Assembly: GCF_041435195.1 (NCBI RefSeq)
Contig: NZ_CP108106.1
Coordinates: 6,487,501 to 6,551,500, forward strand
Reading direction: 5' to 3'
Length of the DNA: 64,000 bases
Source: Streptomyces sp. NBC_00224
GTDB taxonomy: Bacteria; Actinomycetota; Actinomycetes; Streptomycetales; Streptomycetaceae
The notes beneath the pieces were generated by a model, which was given only the letters and a program-made list of their open reading frames with translations, was not told where the DNA came from and did not search any database. A program made the position numbers and the translations under genes. Positions 1-8,562 of this stretch are shown piece after piece; position 1 is the first letter of the stretch, and each line of letters starts with the position of its first letter.

Positions 1-74
1 CGTCCACGTACGACGACCCGTTCGCGACGTCGCTGGTCGTGAGGGATGTGGGCCCCACCCCGCCCCTTCCCTAA
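1..74 (+). CDS. C-terminal end of an unidentified protein (5' end outside window)
   Basis: Frame 3 is open from the window edge to TAA at 72-74 and reads STYDDPFATSLVVRDVGPTP followed by PLP and the stop. The first part has the composition and codon use of a normal Streptomyces protein. The last residues (GPTPPLP) are encoded by the start of the dispersed GC-rich repeat, which recurs just after the ispG stop, so the natural C-terminus may have been replaced when the repeat arrived. The family cannot be named from 23 residues. Confidence 0.5.
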   Translation, partial: STYDDPFATSLVVRDVGPTPPLP

Positions 75-390
75 ACCCTCCGGGGGTGGGTGGGGGTGGG
101 GGTGGCTTCCCGGGGGCTATGCCCCCGGACCCCGTGGGCGGGGGCTCCGCCCCCTGCACCCCAGTGGGGCTTCGCCCCTGCGCCCCTTGCGGGGCCTGCG
201 GCCCCTGCACCCCGCTTTCGGGGCTCCGCCCCGGGCTTCGTTCGTCTGCGGGCCGTCTGTGGCTGGTCGCGCAGTTCCCCGCGCCCCTAAAGGGGCTCGC
301 ATCTCGCACGCCGGAGGGGCTGGAGTTACCTAAGGGGCGCGGGGAACTGCGCGCTCAGCCCCCACCGACCCGCAGGCGAACCCCACCCCC
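52..390. repeat. Dispersed GC-rich intergenic repeat, copy 1, with 20-bp snap-back arms
   Basis: This 317-base gap between convergent genes is filled by repeat. The first half is G/C runs built from short palindromes of the type GGGGCTNCGCCCC. Bases 241-293 are identical over 53 bp to 17664-17716. Bases 269-288 (GCGCAGTTCCCCGCGCCCCT) are perfectly complementary to 333-352, so a transcript could form a 20-bp hairpin. The position between the 3' ends of the upstream gene and the NADAR gene suggests it may work as a bidirectional terminator; that role is inference. No gene is visible inside. Confidence 0.85.
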
Positions 391-391
391 A

Positions 392-961
392 CTAAGCCCC
401 CAACCTCCCCCGCGCCTCCATCAACGCGAACCCCAGCAAGTTCTCCCCCCGCCACTTCGACGGGTCCTCCGCCTCGGGGGCGTCCGCTGCCAGGCCTATG
501 CCCCAGATTCGGTCCAGGGGGCTGGCCTCCACCAGGACACGGTCGCCCGTGGCCAGGAGGTAGGCCCTCAGCGCGGGGGACTGGCCGAACTTGTGGAGGC
601 TGCCCGCCAGCACGATCCCGTACCGCTCCCGCTTCCACACCTCGTCGTCGAAGCCGCGGACCAGGCGGCCCGCCTTCTTCGCCGCCGCCGGGCTCGTCGC
701 GGTGAGCGCGGCGCGCTCCGCCTCCGCGTCGCCGAACAGGCGCGCCTTGGCCGCCATCATCCAGTGCTCGGCCGTCGCGTACGCCACGCCGTCCACCTCG
801 AACGGCGACGGCCACCACTGGCTGAAACAGCTCGGTCCGAGTGTCCCGTCGCGCCGGGGCGCGTGGCCCCAGAAGTGCAGGAACTTGACCCTTTCACCAT
901 CCTTGACCTGCGCGATCAAATTGTCGATCTTCTCCATACACGCGAGTCTGGCATCCGCCAC
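392..961 (-). CDS. NADAR family protein (YbiA-like N-glycosidase fold)
   Basis: About 189 residues. It resembles the NADAR/YbiA family (DUF1768), whose members hydrolyse N-glycosidic bonds in riboflavin intermediates or ADP-ribose derivatives. Visible family signatures are an early FLHFWG segment, the central ATAEHWMMAAKARLF helix, LDRIWGIGL, and a C-terminal ENLLGFALM, in the usual order. The GTG at 961 is chosen because GGAG lies about five bases upstream; ATG at 937 (MEKIDNL) is an alternative that keeps the whole domain. It is transcribed away from the polyamine operon across a shared promoter region of about 150 bp. Substrate in this organism is unknown; NADAR proteins also occur in NAD/ADP-ribose conflict systems, but no partner gene is adjacent. 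Confidence 0.82.
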   Translation of the reverse strand: MADARLACMEKIDNLIAQVKDGERVKFLHFWGHAPRRDGTLGPSCFSQWWPSPFEVDGVAYATAEHWMMAAKARLFGDAEAERAALTATSPAAAKKAGRLVRGFDDEVWKRERYGIVLAGSLHKFGQSPALRAYLLATGDRVLVEASPLDRIWGIGLAADAPEAEDPSKWRGENLLGFALMEARGRLGA

Positions 962-1009
962 TGACACTCCGTACGGGTATTTACAGCCTGACCCGACACA
1001 TGGTCGACA

Positions 1010-1053
1010 GATTCCGTCGCGTAACCAAAAGGCAACAACGGAATCACTTGTTG
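1010..1053. promoter_or_regulatory. Nested inverted repeats upstream of the aldehyde dehydrogenase operon
   Basis: GATTCCG (1010-1016) is mirrored by CGGAATC (1039-1045), and CAACAA (1033-1038) is mirrored by TTGTTG (1048-1053). Both lie in the divergent region between the NADAR gene and the polyamine operon, 60-110 bases before the dehydrogenase start. Paired repeats in this place look like an operator for the polyamine genes; the regulator is not known from the sequence. Confidence 0.4.
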
Positions 1054-1118
1054 GTCAGATGCTGCTCTGTCAGGATCGGCACTCAAATCGAGCTGGAGCT
1101 ACGGAGACCGTGAGCGAG

Positions 1119-2636
1119 ATGGGCAACAGCAACAGCAGTCGCTTCCCGGCGCAGGACCGTTTCGAAGGCGGCGCCCAGTACATCGGCGGGCGGTTCGCCC
1201 CCGGCACCTCCGGGCGCAAGCAGGATGTCGTCGACCCGGCCACCGGCCACGTCGTCCACACCTATGAGCTGGCCGGCACGGGAGACGTGGACGCCGCCGT
1301 CGCCGCCGCCAAGGACGCCTTCCCGGGGTGGGCCGGCGCCACCCCCGCCGAGCGCTCCGACGCCCTGCACCGCTTCGCCGCCGTCCTCGCCGACCGCGCG
1401 GAGGAGTTCGCGCAGGCCGAGTCGCTCCAGTGCGGCAAGCCGATCAAGCTCAGCCGGGAGTTCGACGTCCCGGGGACCGTCGACAACACCGCGTTCTTCG
1501 CCGGGGCCGCCCGCCACCTCCAGGGGCAGTCCGCCGGGGAGTACTCGGGCGACCACACCTCGTACGTCCGCCGCGAGGCCATCGGGGTCGTCGGCTCCAT
1601 CGCACCCTGGAACTACCCGCTCCAGATGGCCGCCTGGAAGGTGCTCCCGGCGATCGCGGCCGGCAACACCATCGTCCTCAAGCCCGCCGAGATCACCCCC
1701 CTCACCTCGCTGCTCTTCGCCGAGGCAGCCACCGCCGCCGGGATTCCGGACGGGGTCGTCAACATCGTCTCGGGCGCCGGGCGCGATGCCGGGGAGCACC
1801 TCGTCGGGCACCCCGACGTCGTCATGACCTCCTTCACCGGGTCCACCGCCGTCGGCAAGCGCGTCGCGGAGATCGCCACCGCGACCGTCAAGCGGACCCA
1901 TCTGGAGCTCGGCGGCAAGGCGCCCTTCGTCGTCTTCGACGACGCCGACCTCGAAGCCGCCGTCCACGGCGCGGTCGCCGCCTCGCTCATCAACTCCGGC
2001 CAGGACTGCACCGCCGCCACGCGCGCGTACGTACAGCGTCCGCTCTACGAGGCGTTCGTCGCCGGGGTCGCGGACCTGATGGCGAGCGTCCGGGTCGGCG
2101 ACCCCTTCGACCCGGCCACCGACCTCGGCCCGCTGATCAGCCACGTCCACCGAGACCGAGTCGCAGGCTTCGTCGACCGCGCCCGCTCCTACGCCCGGAT
2201 CGTCACCGGTGGCACGGCCCCGAGGAGTGAGGGGGCCTTCTATCTGCCCACGCTCATCGCCGATGCCCCGCAGGACAGCGAAGTCGTCCAGTCCGAGATC
2301 TTCGGGCCCGTCCTCGCTGTCCTTCCCTTCGACTCCGATGACCAGGGCATCCGGCTCGCCAACGACACCCCGTACGGTCTCGCCGCCTCCGCCTGGAGCC
2401 GGGACGTCTACCGGGCGGGCCGCGCCACCCGGGAGATCAAGGCCGGGTGCGTCTGGGTCAACGACCACATTCCGATCATCAGCGAGATGCCGCACGGCGG
2501 CTACAAGGCGAGCGGCTACGGAAAGGACATGTCGGCTTACTCCTTCGAGGAGTACACGCAGGTCAAGCATGTGATGTACGACAACACGGCGGTCGCCGCG
2601 AAGGACTGGCACCGCACGATCTTCGGGGACCGATAA
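1119..2636 (+). CDS. Gamma-aminobutyraldehyde-type NAD(P)-dependent aldehyde dehydrogenase
   Basis: 505 residues from ATG 1119; GTG 1110 in the same frame is an alternative start with a different spacing to GGAG. It is a full-length ALDH-superfamily enzyme: IAPWNYPLQM near the cofactor site, the glycine motif FTGSTAVGK, the general base in LELGGKAP, the catalytic cysteine in NSGQDCTAA, and EIFGPV near the end. The family resemblance is to betaine-aldehyde and gamma-aminobutyraldehyde dehydrogenases. As first gene of a putative operon with PotDABC and an FAD amine oxidase, it most likely oxidises 4-aminobutanal from putrescine to GABA. The substrate is inferred from context and not proven. Confidence 0.9.
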   Translation: MGNSNSSRFPAQDRFEGGAQYIGGRFAPGTSGRKQDVVDPATGHVVHTYELAGTGDVDAAVAAAKDAFPGWAGATPAERSDALHRFAAVLADRAEEFAQAESLQCGKPIKLSREFDVPGTVDNTAFFAGAARHLQGQSAGEYSGDHTSYVRREAIGVVGSIAPWNYPLQMAAWKVLPAIAAGNTIVLKPAEITPLTSLLFAEAATAAGIPDGVVNIVSGAGRDAGEHLVGHPDVVMTSFTGSTAVGKRVAEIATATVKRTHLELGGKAPFVVFDDADLEAAVHGAVAASLINSGQDCTAATRAYVQRPLYEAFVAGVADLMASVRVGDPFDPATDLGPLISHVHRDRVAGFVDRARSYARIVTGGTAPRSEGAFYLPTLIADAPQDSEVVQSEIFGPVLAVLPFDSDDQGIRLANDTPYGLAASAWSRDVYRAGRATREIKAGCVWVNDHIPIISEMPHGGYKASGYGKDMSAYSFEEYTQVKHVMYDNTAVAAKDWHRTIFGDR

Positions 2637-2715
2637 AGCATCCGATCAGCGGCGCCGCCGCGTGGCGGCCGTCCGACCAGCGGCCGTCACCTCCACCCGA
2701 AAGGGCACACAGCGC

Positions 2716-3966
2716 ATGGAGCAGTACGAGCCGGACCGCCTGTCCGGGGCCCAACTGGCCGCCATACAGCGCAGCCTGACCAGCGGCCGGGGCGCCCTGA
2801 CCCGCCGTTCGCTGATGCGGGCCACGGGCTTCGGCGCGCTCGCCGTCGGCGGCCTCGCCGGGCTCACCGGGTGCGGCATCCCGGCCGCCAAGAAGGCGGA
2901 CGGCCAGGCCCCCGCGTCGACGGACCACTCGGCCAAGGAGAAGGTGATCAACTTCTCCAACTGGACCGAGTACATGGACGTCAGCGACGACAAGAAGCAC
3001 CGGCCGACGCTGGACGCGTTCACCAAACGGACCGGCATCCAGGTCAAGTACACCGAGGACATCAACGACAACGTCGAGTTCTTCGGCAAGATCAAGCCGC
3101 AGCTCGCGGCCGGCCAGGACATCGGCCGGGACGTCATCGTCGTCACCGACTGGCTGGCCGGGCGGCTCATCCGGTTCGGCTGGGCGCAGAAGCTCAACGC
3201 CTCGAACCTGCCGCACGCCTTCGCCAACCTCGCCGCGCCCTTCCGCACCCCCGACTGGGACCCGGGCCGGGCCTACTCGTACCCCTGGACCGGTATCCCG
3301 ACCGTCATCGCCTACAACTCCAAGGCGACCGGCGGGCGGACCGTCGACTCGGTCACCCAGCTGCTCGACGACCCCTCCCTCAAGGGGCGGGTCGGCTTCC
3401 TCACCGAGATGCGCGACACCGTCGGGATGACCCTGCTCGACATGGGCAAGGACCCGGCGAAGTTCACCGACGCCGACTACGACGCGGCGATCGGCCGGCT
3501 CCAGAAGGGCGTCGACAAGAAGCAGATCCGGCGCTTCACCGGCAACGACTACACCGGCGACCTGGACAAGGGCGACCTCGCCGCGTGTGTGGCGTGGGGC
3601 GGGGACGTCACCCAGCTCCAGTCCGACAACCCCGACATCAAGTACGCGATCCCCGCCGCCGGATACATGCTCTCCAGCGACAACCTGCTGATCCCGGCGA
3701 AGGCCCGGCACCAGTCCAACGCCGAGCGGCTGATCGACTACTACTACGAGCCGACGGTCGCGGCCCAGCTCGCCGCGTACATCAACTACGTGTGCCCGGT
3801 CGACGGCGTGCGCGACGAGCTCACCCGGATCGACCCCAAGCTGGCCGAGAACACGCTGATCCTGCCCGACAAGGCCATGGCCGCCAAGGCGCACTCCTTC
3901 CGCTCGCTCAGCAGCGAGGAGGAGACCAAGTACGAGGAGAAGTTCGCCAAGCTCATCGGCGCCTGA
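2716..3966 (+). CDS. potD: Polyamine ABC transporter substrate-binding lipoprotein
   Basis: 416 residues, extracytoplasmic solute-binding protein of the PotD/PotF type (spermidine/putrescine). The N-terminus has a twin-arginine motif (TRRSLMRATGF), a hydrophobic stretch and a lipobox LTGC, so it should be Tat-exported, lipidated and anchored outside the membrane. The mature part begins the binding fold with VINFSNWTEYMD and ends with the usual SLSSEEETKYEEKFAKLI helix. ATG 2716 is chosen because it places the Tat motif about 30 residues in; the open frame upstream lacks support. It lies 79 bp after the dehydrogenase and 49 bp before the ATPase gene. Confidence 0.92.
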   Translation: MEQYEPDRLSGAQLAAIQRSLTSGRGALTRRSLMRATGFGALAVGGLAGLTGCGIPAAKKADGQAPASTDHSAKEKVINFSNWTEYMDVSDDKKHRPTLDAFTKRTGIQVKYTEDINDNVEFFGKIKPQLAAGQDIGRDVIVVTDWLAGRLIRFGWAQKLNASNLPHAFANLAAPFRTPDWDPGRAYSYPWTGIPTVIAYNSKATGGRTVDSVTQLLDDPSLKGRVGFLTEMRDTVGMTLLDMGKDPAKFTDADYDAAIGRLQKGVDKKQIRRFTGNDYTGDLDKGDLAACVAWGGDVTQLQSDNPDIKYAIPAAGYMLSSDNLLIPAKARHQSNAERLIDYYYEPTVAAQLAAYINYVCPVDGVRDELTRIDPKLAENTLILPDKAMAAKAHSFRSLSSEEETKYEEKFAKLIGA

Positions 3967-4015
3967 CCCCTCAGTTCCTTCCCCTCGTCCCTCTCCACCC
4001 CTGGGATCGCAACCC

Positions 4016-5167
4016 ATGACTGACGACAAGAACGGCGGCGACGTCCGCCTCACCGGGATCAGCAAGACGTACGGCTCCTTCACTGCCGTCCATCCGCTCG
4101 AACTGACCGTCCCGCAGGGCTCGTTCTTCGCTCTGCTCGGCGCCTCCGGGTGCGGCAAGACCACCACTCTGCGCATGATCGCCGGACTGGAGGAGCCCAC
4201 CACCGGGACCGTCTTCCTCGGCGACAAGGACGTCACCGATCTGCCGCCCTACAAGCGGCCGGTGAACACCGTCTTCCAGTCGTACGCGCTCTTCCCGCAC
4301 CTCGACGTCACCGAGAACGTCGCCTTCGGGCTGCGCCGCCGGGGCATCAAGTCGGTGAAGAAGCAGGTCGACGACATGCTGGAGCTCGTCCAGCTCGGCG
4401 ACTTCGCGAGGCGCAAGCCGCACCAGCTCTCCGGCGGCCAGCAGCAGCGCGTGGCGGTCGCCCGCGCGCTCATCAACCACCCGCAGGTGCTGCTCCTCGA
4501 CGAGCCGCTCGGCGCCCTCGACCTCAAGCTGCGCCGCCAGATGCAGCTGGAGCTCAAGCGCATCCAGACCGAGGTCGGCATCACCTTCATCCACGTCACC
4601 CACGACCAGGAGGAGGCCATGACCATGGCCGACACGGTCGCGGTGATGAACGGCGGCCGCGTCGAACAGCTCGGCGCCCCCGCCGACCTCTACGAGAACC
4701 CGAAGACCACGTTCGTGGCGAACTTCCTCGGCACTTCCAACCTCATCGAGGCCGAGGTCGTCGAGAAGAGCGGCGAGGACCTCGTCGTCACGGCGGGCGG
4801 GGCCAAGCTGCGGCTGCCCGGTGGGCGATGTTCGGCCCCCGACACCAGTGGCGGGAAGATCCTCGTGGGTGTGCGCCCGGAGAAGATCTCCCTCGCCCAC
4901 AAGGACGACGAGGCCTCGATAGCGGAAGGCCGCAACCGGGTCCCCGGACGGATCGTCGACTCCTCCTTCATCGGCGTCTCCACCCAGTACGTCATCGACT
5001 CCCCGGCGGGCCGGGGGCTGGCGGTCTACGAGCAGAACATCGAGCGCGACACCCGTCTGGTGCCCGGCGCCGAGGTGATCCTGCACTGGAACCCGGCGCA
5101 CACCTTCGGCCTCGACGCGGCGCAGGCGATCGACGCGGGCGTGGAGAAGGTCGAGGACGCCGCGTGA
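4016..5167 (+). CDS. potA: Polyamine ABC transporter ATP-binding protein
   Basis: 383 residues. The ATPase half has Walker A (GASGCGKTT), the Q-loop region (VNTVFQSYALFPH), the ABC signature LSGGQQQR, Walker B (VLLLDEPLGALD) and the switch histidine in HVTHDQEEAMTMAD. The C-terminal third is a TOBE domain, including VGVRPEKI, typical of the PotA/MalK branch. It energises uptake through the PotB/PotC channel in the cytoplasmic membrane. Its stop overlaps the GTG start of potB (GTGA at 5164-5167), implying translational coupling. Confidence 0.95.
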   Translation: MTDDKNGGDVRLTGISKTYGSFTAVHPLELTVPQGSFFALLGASGCGKTTTLRMIAGLEEPTTGTVFLGDKDVTDLPPYKRPVNTVFQSYALFPHLDVTENVAFGLRRRGIKSVKKQVDDMLELVQLGDFARRKPHQLSGGQQQRVAVARALINHPQVLLLDEPLGALDLKLRRQMQLELKRIQTEVGITFIHVTHDQEEAMTMADTVAVMNGGRVEQLGAPADLYENPKTTFVANFLGTSNLIEAEVVEKSGEDLVVTAGGAKLRLPGGRCSAPDTSGGKILVGVRPEKISLAHKDDEASIAEGRNRVPGRIVDSSFIGVSTQYVIDSPAGRGLAVYEQNIERDTRLVPGAEVILHWNPAHTFGLDAAQAIDAGVEKVEDAA

Positions 5168-6084
5168 GCGCCCTGACCGAGGCGCCCCCGGCCGCCGACC
5201 TCCCCGTACGCAAGGCGTCGGTGCGCAAGCGTCTGGTGCCCTACTGGCTGCTGGTGCCCGGCCTCCTGTGGCTGATCGTCTTCTTCGCGCTGCCGATGGT
5301 CTACCAGGCCTCCACCTCGGTGCAGACCGGCTCCCTGGAGAAGGGCTTCCAGGTCACCTGGCACTTCCAGACCTACTGGGACGCCTTCAAGGAGTACTAC
5401 CCGCAGTTCGTGCGCTCGCTGCTCTACGCGGGGACCGCGACGCTGCTCTGCCTGCTGCTCGGCTATCCGCTGGCGTATCTGATCGCCTTCAAGGCGGGGC
5501 GCTGGCGCAATGTGATCCTGGTGCTCGTCATCGCGCCGTTCTTCACCAGCTTCCTGATCCGCACCCTCGCCTGGAAGACGATCCTCGCGGACGGCGGCCC
5601 GGTGGTGCACGCGCTCAACTCGCTGCACGTCCTCGACGTGACGAGCTGGCTGGGCTGGACCGAGGGCAACCGCGTCCTGGCGACGCCGATGGCGGTGGTC
5701 TGCGGCCTCACGTACAACTTCCTGCCGTTCATGATCCTGCCGCTCTACACGTCCCTGGAGCGGATCGACTCCCGGCTGCACGAGGCCGCCGGTGATCTGT
5801 ACGCGACCCCGGCGACCACCTTCCGCAAGGTGACCTTCCCGCTCTCCATGCCGGGCGTCGTCTCGGGCACGCTGCTCACCTTCATCCCGGCGAGCGGCGA
5901 CTACGTCAACGCCGAACTGCTCGGCTCCACCGACCAGAAGATGGTCGGCAACGTGATCCAGTCGCAGTTCCTGCGGGTCCTCGACTATCCGACGGCCGCC
6001 GCCCTGTCGTTCATCCTGATGGCGATCGTCCTGGTCATGGTCACCGTCTACATCCGCCGAGCCGGGACGGAGGACCTGGTCTGA
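5164..6084 (+). CDS. potB: Polyamine ABC transporter permease 1
   Basis: 306 residues from GTG 5164, which overlaps the potA stop. A cytoplasmic, basic N-terminus leads into a first membrane segment (YWLLVPGLLWLIVFFALP), and five more hydrophobic segments follow. The cytoplasmic EAA loop that docks the ATPase is visible as LHEAAGDLYATPATTFRKV. This is the usual size and layout of PotB/PotH inner-membrane components. The end overlaps potC by one base (TGATG), so both permease halves are probably made in equal amounts. An open frame running antisense here is a shadow. Confidence 0.93.
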   Translation: MSALTEAPPAADLPVRKASVRKRLVPYWLLVPGLLWLIVFFALPMVYQASTSVQTGSLEKGFQVTWHFQTYWDAFKEYYPQFVRSLLYAGTATLLCLLLGYPLAYLIAFKAGRWRNVILVLVIAPFFTSFLIRTLAWKTILADGGPVVHALNSLHVLDVTSWLGWTEGNRVLATPMAVVCGLTYNFLPFMILPLYTSLERIDSRLHEAAGDLYATPATTFRKVTFPLSMPGVVSGTLLTFIPASGDYVNAELLGSTDQKMVGNVIQSQFLRVLDYPTAAALSFILMAIVLVMVTVYIRRAGTEDLV

Positions 6085-6878
6085 TGCGCTGGCTCCGACG
6101 CAATGTGATCGTCATCGCCGGGCTCGCGACCCTCGCGTACCTGATCCTGCCGAACGTCGTCGTGATGGTGTTCTCGTTCAACAAGCCGAACGGGCGCTTC
6201 AATTACTCGTGGACGCGGTTCTCCACCGACGCCTGGCAGGACCCGTGCGGCGTCGCCGACATGTGCGGCTCACTGTCGCTCTCGCTCCAGATCGCCACCT
6301 GGGCGACGGTCGGTGCGACCGTGCTCGGCACGATGATCGCCTTCGCGCTCGTCCGCTACCGGTTCCGGGCGCGCGGCGCGATCAACTCGCTGATCTTCCT
6401 GCCGATGGCGATGCCCGAGGTCGTCATGGCCGCCTCGCTGCTGACGCTCTTCCTCAACCTGGGCGCGCAGCTCGGCTTCTGGACCATCCTCATCGCCCAC
6501 ATCATGTTCTGTCTCAGCTTCGTGGTGACGGCGGTCAAGGCGCGGGTGATGTCGATGGACCCGCGTCTGGAGGAGGCCGCGCGCGATCTGTACGCGGGGC
6601 CGGTCCAGACGTTCGTCCGGGTCACCCTGCCGATCGCCGCCCCCGGAATCGTCGCGGGCGCGCTGCTCGCCTTCGCGCTCTCCTTCGACGACTTCATCAT
6701 CACCAACTTCAACGCGGGCTCCACCGTGACCTTCCCCATGTTCGTCTGGGGATCGGCACAGCGCGGCACGCCCGTGCAGATCAACGTCATCGGTACGGCC
6801 ATGTTCGTCATCGCCGTGGTGGTGGTCGTCGCCGGCCAGCTCGTCGCGAACCGGCGCGGCAACAGTGCGAAAGCCTAG
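6084..6878 (+). CDS. potC: Polyamine ABC transporter permease 2
   Basis: 264 residues with about six membrane segments, beginning NVIVIAGLATLAYLILP. The EAA docking loop reads LEEAARDLYAGPVQTFVRV, and the segment FALSFDDFIITNF is characteristic of PotC/PotI. Together with PotB it forms the membrane channel for the substrate delivered by PotD. The start ATG overlaps the potB stop. The 38-bp gap before the FAD oxidase gene holds a GAGGGAG ribosome-binding site and no terminator, so the oxidase is probably in the same transcript. Confidence 0.93.
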   Translation: MRWLRRNVIVIAGLATLAYLILPNVVVMVFSFNKPNGRFNYSWTRFSTDAWQDPCGVADMCGSLSLSLQIATWATVGATVLGTMIAFALVRYRFRARGAINSLIFLPMAMPEVVMAASLLTLFLNLGAQLGFWTILIAHIMFCLSFVVTAVKARVMSMDPRLEEAARDLYAGPVQTFVRVTLPIAAPGIVAGALLAFALSFDDFIITNFNAGSTVTFPMFVWGSAQRGTPVQINVIGTAMFVIAVVVVVAGQLVANRRGNSAKA

Positions 6879-6916
6879 GCAGTAACCGACCGAACCCTTT
6901 GAGGGAGTTGGAAGTC

Positions 6917-8338
6917 ATGGCCGTCACCCGAGCCATGCGCAGTGCGGCAGCCCATTCACTGACGGACGCCCAGCCCGTCCCCTTCTGGCTGGAGGACCCG
7001 GGCAGGCCCGGCGCCCACCCCGCCCTCGCGGGCGACGAACGGTGCGACCTGCTCGTCGTCGGCGGCGGCTACAGCGGACTGTGGACCGCGCTCCTGGCCA
7101 AGGAGCGCGACCCCGGACGCGATGTCGTGCTCATCGAGGGCAAGGAGATCGGCTGGGCGGCCTCGGGCCGCAACGGCGGCTTCTGCGCCGCCTCCCTCAC
7201 CCACGGCCTGGGCAACGGCCTCGCCCGCTGGCCGGACGAGCTGCCCCGGCTTGAGAAGCTGGGCGCGCAGAACCTCGACGCCATCGAGGCGGCCGTCGCC
7301 CGCTACGGCCTGGACTGCGACTTCGAGCGCACCGGTGAGATCGACGTGGCCACCGAGCCGCACCAGCTCGACGAACTGCACGAGATGCACGAGGAGGCGG
7401 TGGGGCTCGGATTCGAGGGCCTGGAACTGCTCGACGGGGACGCGATGCGGGCCGAGGTCGACTCGCCGACCTTCCTCGGCGGGCTCTGGGACCGGCGCGG
7501 TGTGGCGATGCTGCACCCCGCCAAGCTCGCCTGGGGCCTCAAGCGCGCCTGTCTGGAACTCGGCGTACGGATCTACGAACACACCCCCGGCCTCGATCTG
7601 GTCGCGGCAGGTCCCGGCATGGCGGTGCGCACCCCGTACGGGCGGATCCGCGCCCGCCGGGTCGCGCTCGGCACCAATGTGTTCCCCTCGCTGGTCAAGC
7701 GGGTGCGCGCGTACACCGTCCCGGTCTACGACTACGCGCTGATGACCGAGCCGCTGAGTGCGGAGCAACTGGCCGCGATCGGCTGGAAGAACCGGCAGGG
7801 GCTCGGTGACTCGGCCAACCAGTTCCACTACTTCCGGATCACCGCGGACCACCGCATCCTGTGGGGCGGCTACGACGCTATCTACAAGTACGGCGGGAAG
7901 GTGCGGGCCGAGTACGACGACCGGCCCGCCACCTATCTCAAGCTGGCCGAGCACTTCTTCCGCTGCTTCCCGCAGCTGGAGGGGTTGCGTTTCAGCCATG
8001 CCTGGGGCGGGGCGATCGACACCTGCTCGCGCTTCTCGGCGTTCTTCGGCACGGCCCACGGCGGCAGGGTCGGGTACGCCGCCGGGTACACCGGCCTCGG
8101 CGTCGGCGCGACCCGCTTCGGCGCGGACGTGATGCTCGACCTGCTGGCGGGGGAGCGCACCGAACGTACGGAGCTGGAGATGGTCCGCAAGAAGCCGCTG
8201 CCGTTCCCGCCGGAGCCGGTCGCCTGGGCGGGCATCGGCATCACCAAGTGGGCGCTGGCGAGGGCGGACGCGAACGGAGGGCGCCGCAATCTGTGGCTGA
8301 AGGCGATGGATCGGGCCGGGCTGGGCTTCGACAGCTGA
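6917..8338 (+). CDS. FAD-dependent amine oxidase (DAO / PuuB-like)
   Basis: 473 residues. The N-terminal Rossmann motif LLVVGGGYSGLWTALLAKE and the following SGRNGGFC segment identify the DAO family of FAD oxidoreductases, which includes gamma-glutamylputrescine oxidase. The C-terminal GYTGLGVGATRFGAD closes the FAD domain. It is the last gene of the polyamine operon, with start ATG 6917 after GAGGGAG. The likely reaction is oxidative deamination of putrescine or a derivative to the aldehyde used by the first gene of the operon. Whether the amine is free or glutamylated cannot be read from the sequence, and no gamma-glutamylputrescine synthetase is in this window. Confidence 0.85.
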   Translation: MAVTRAMRSAAAHSLTDAQPVPFWLEDPGRPGAHPALAGDERCDLLVVGGGYSGLWTALLAKERDPGRDVVLIEGKEIGWAASGRNGGFCAASLTHGLGNGLARWPDELPRLEKLGAQNLDAIEAAVARYGLDCDFERTGEIDVATEPHQLDELHEMHEEAVGLGFEGLELLDGDAMRAEVDSPTFLGGLWDRRGVAMLHPAKLAWGLKRACLELGVRIYEHTPGLDLVAAGPGMAVRTPYGRIRARRVALGTNVFPSLVKRVRAYTVPVYDYALMTEPLSAEQLAAIGWKNRQGLGDSANQFHYFRITADHRILWGGYDAIYKYGGKVRAEYDDRPATYLKLAEHFFRCFPQLEGLRFSHAWGGAIDTCSRFSAFFGTAHGGRVGYAAGYTGLGVGATRFGADVMLDLLAGERTERTELEMVRKKPLPFPPEPVAWAGIGITKWALARADANGGRRNLWLKAMDRAGLGFDS

Positions 8339-8355
8339 CGGTTCATCAATGATGT

Positions 8356-8398
8356 GTGACGGGTGGCGGATCGGGGAATCGGCCACCCGTCACCTTTT
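8356..8398 (+). terminator. Intrinsic terminator of the polyamine operon
   Basis: Perfect 12-bp stem GTGACGGGTGGC (8356-8367) with GCCACCCGTCAC (8382-8393), 14-base loop, followed by CTTTTC. It lies 18 bases after the oxidase stop codon. Confidence 0.85.
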
Positions 8399-8562
8399 CA
8401 ACCAGATCATTCCGCGCCGGTGCCGCGCCGGGGGCGCACAACGGTGATCTTGGTGTGAGCCGGTTCACTACCGTTAAGTAGCGAAACCCGCGTCATAGCC
8501 GGGCCCCACCCCGCTCTCCCCACGTGAACGCAGGTCCGCGCTCACGGAAGGAAGACCGGGTG

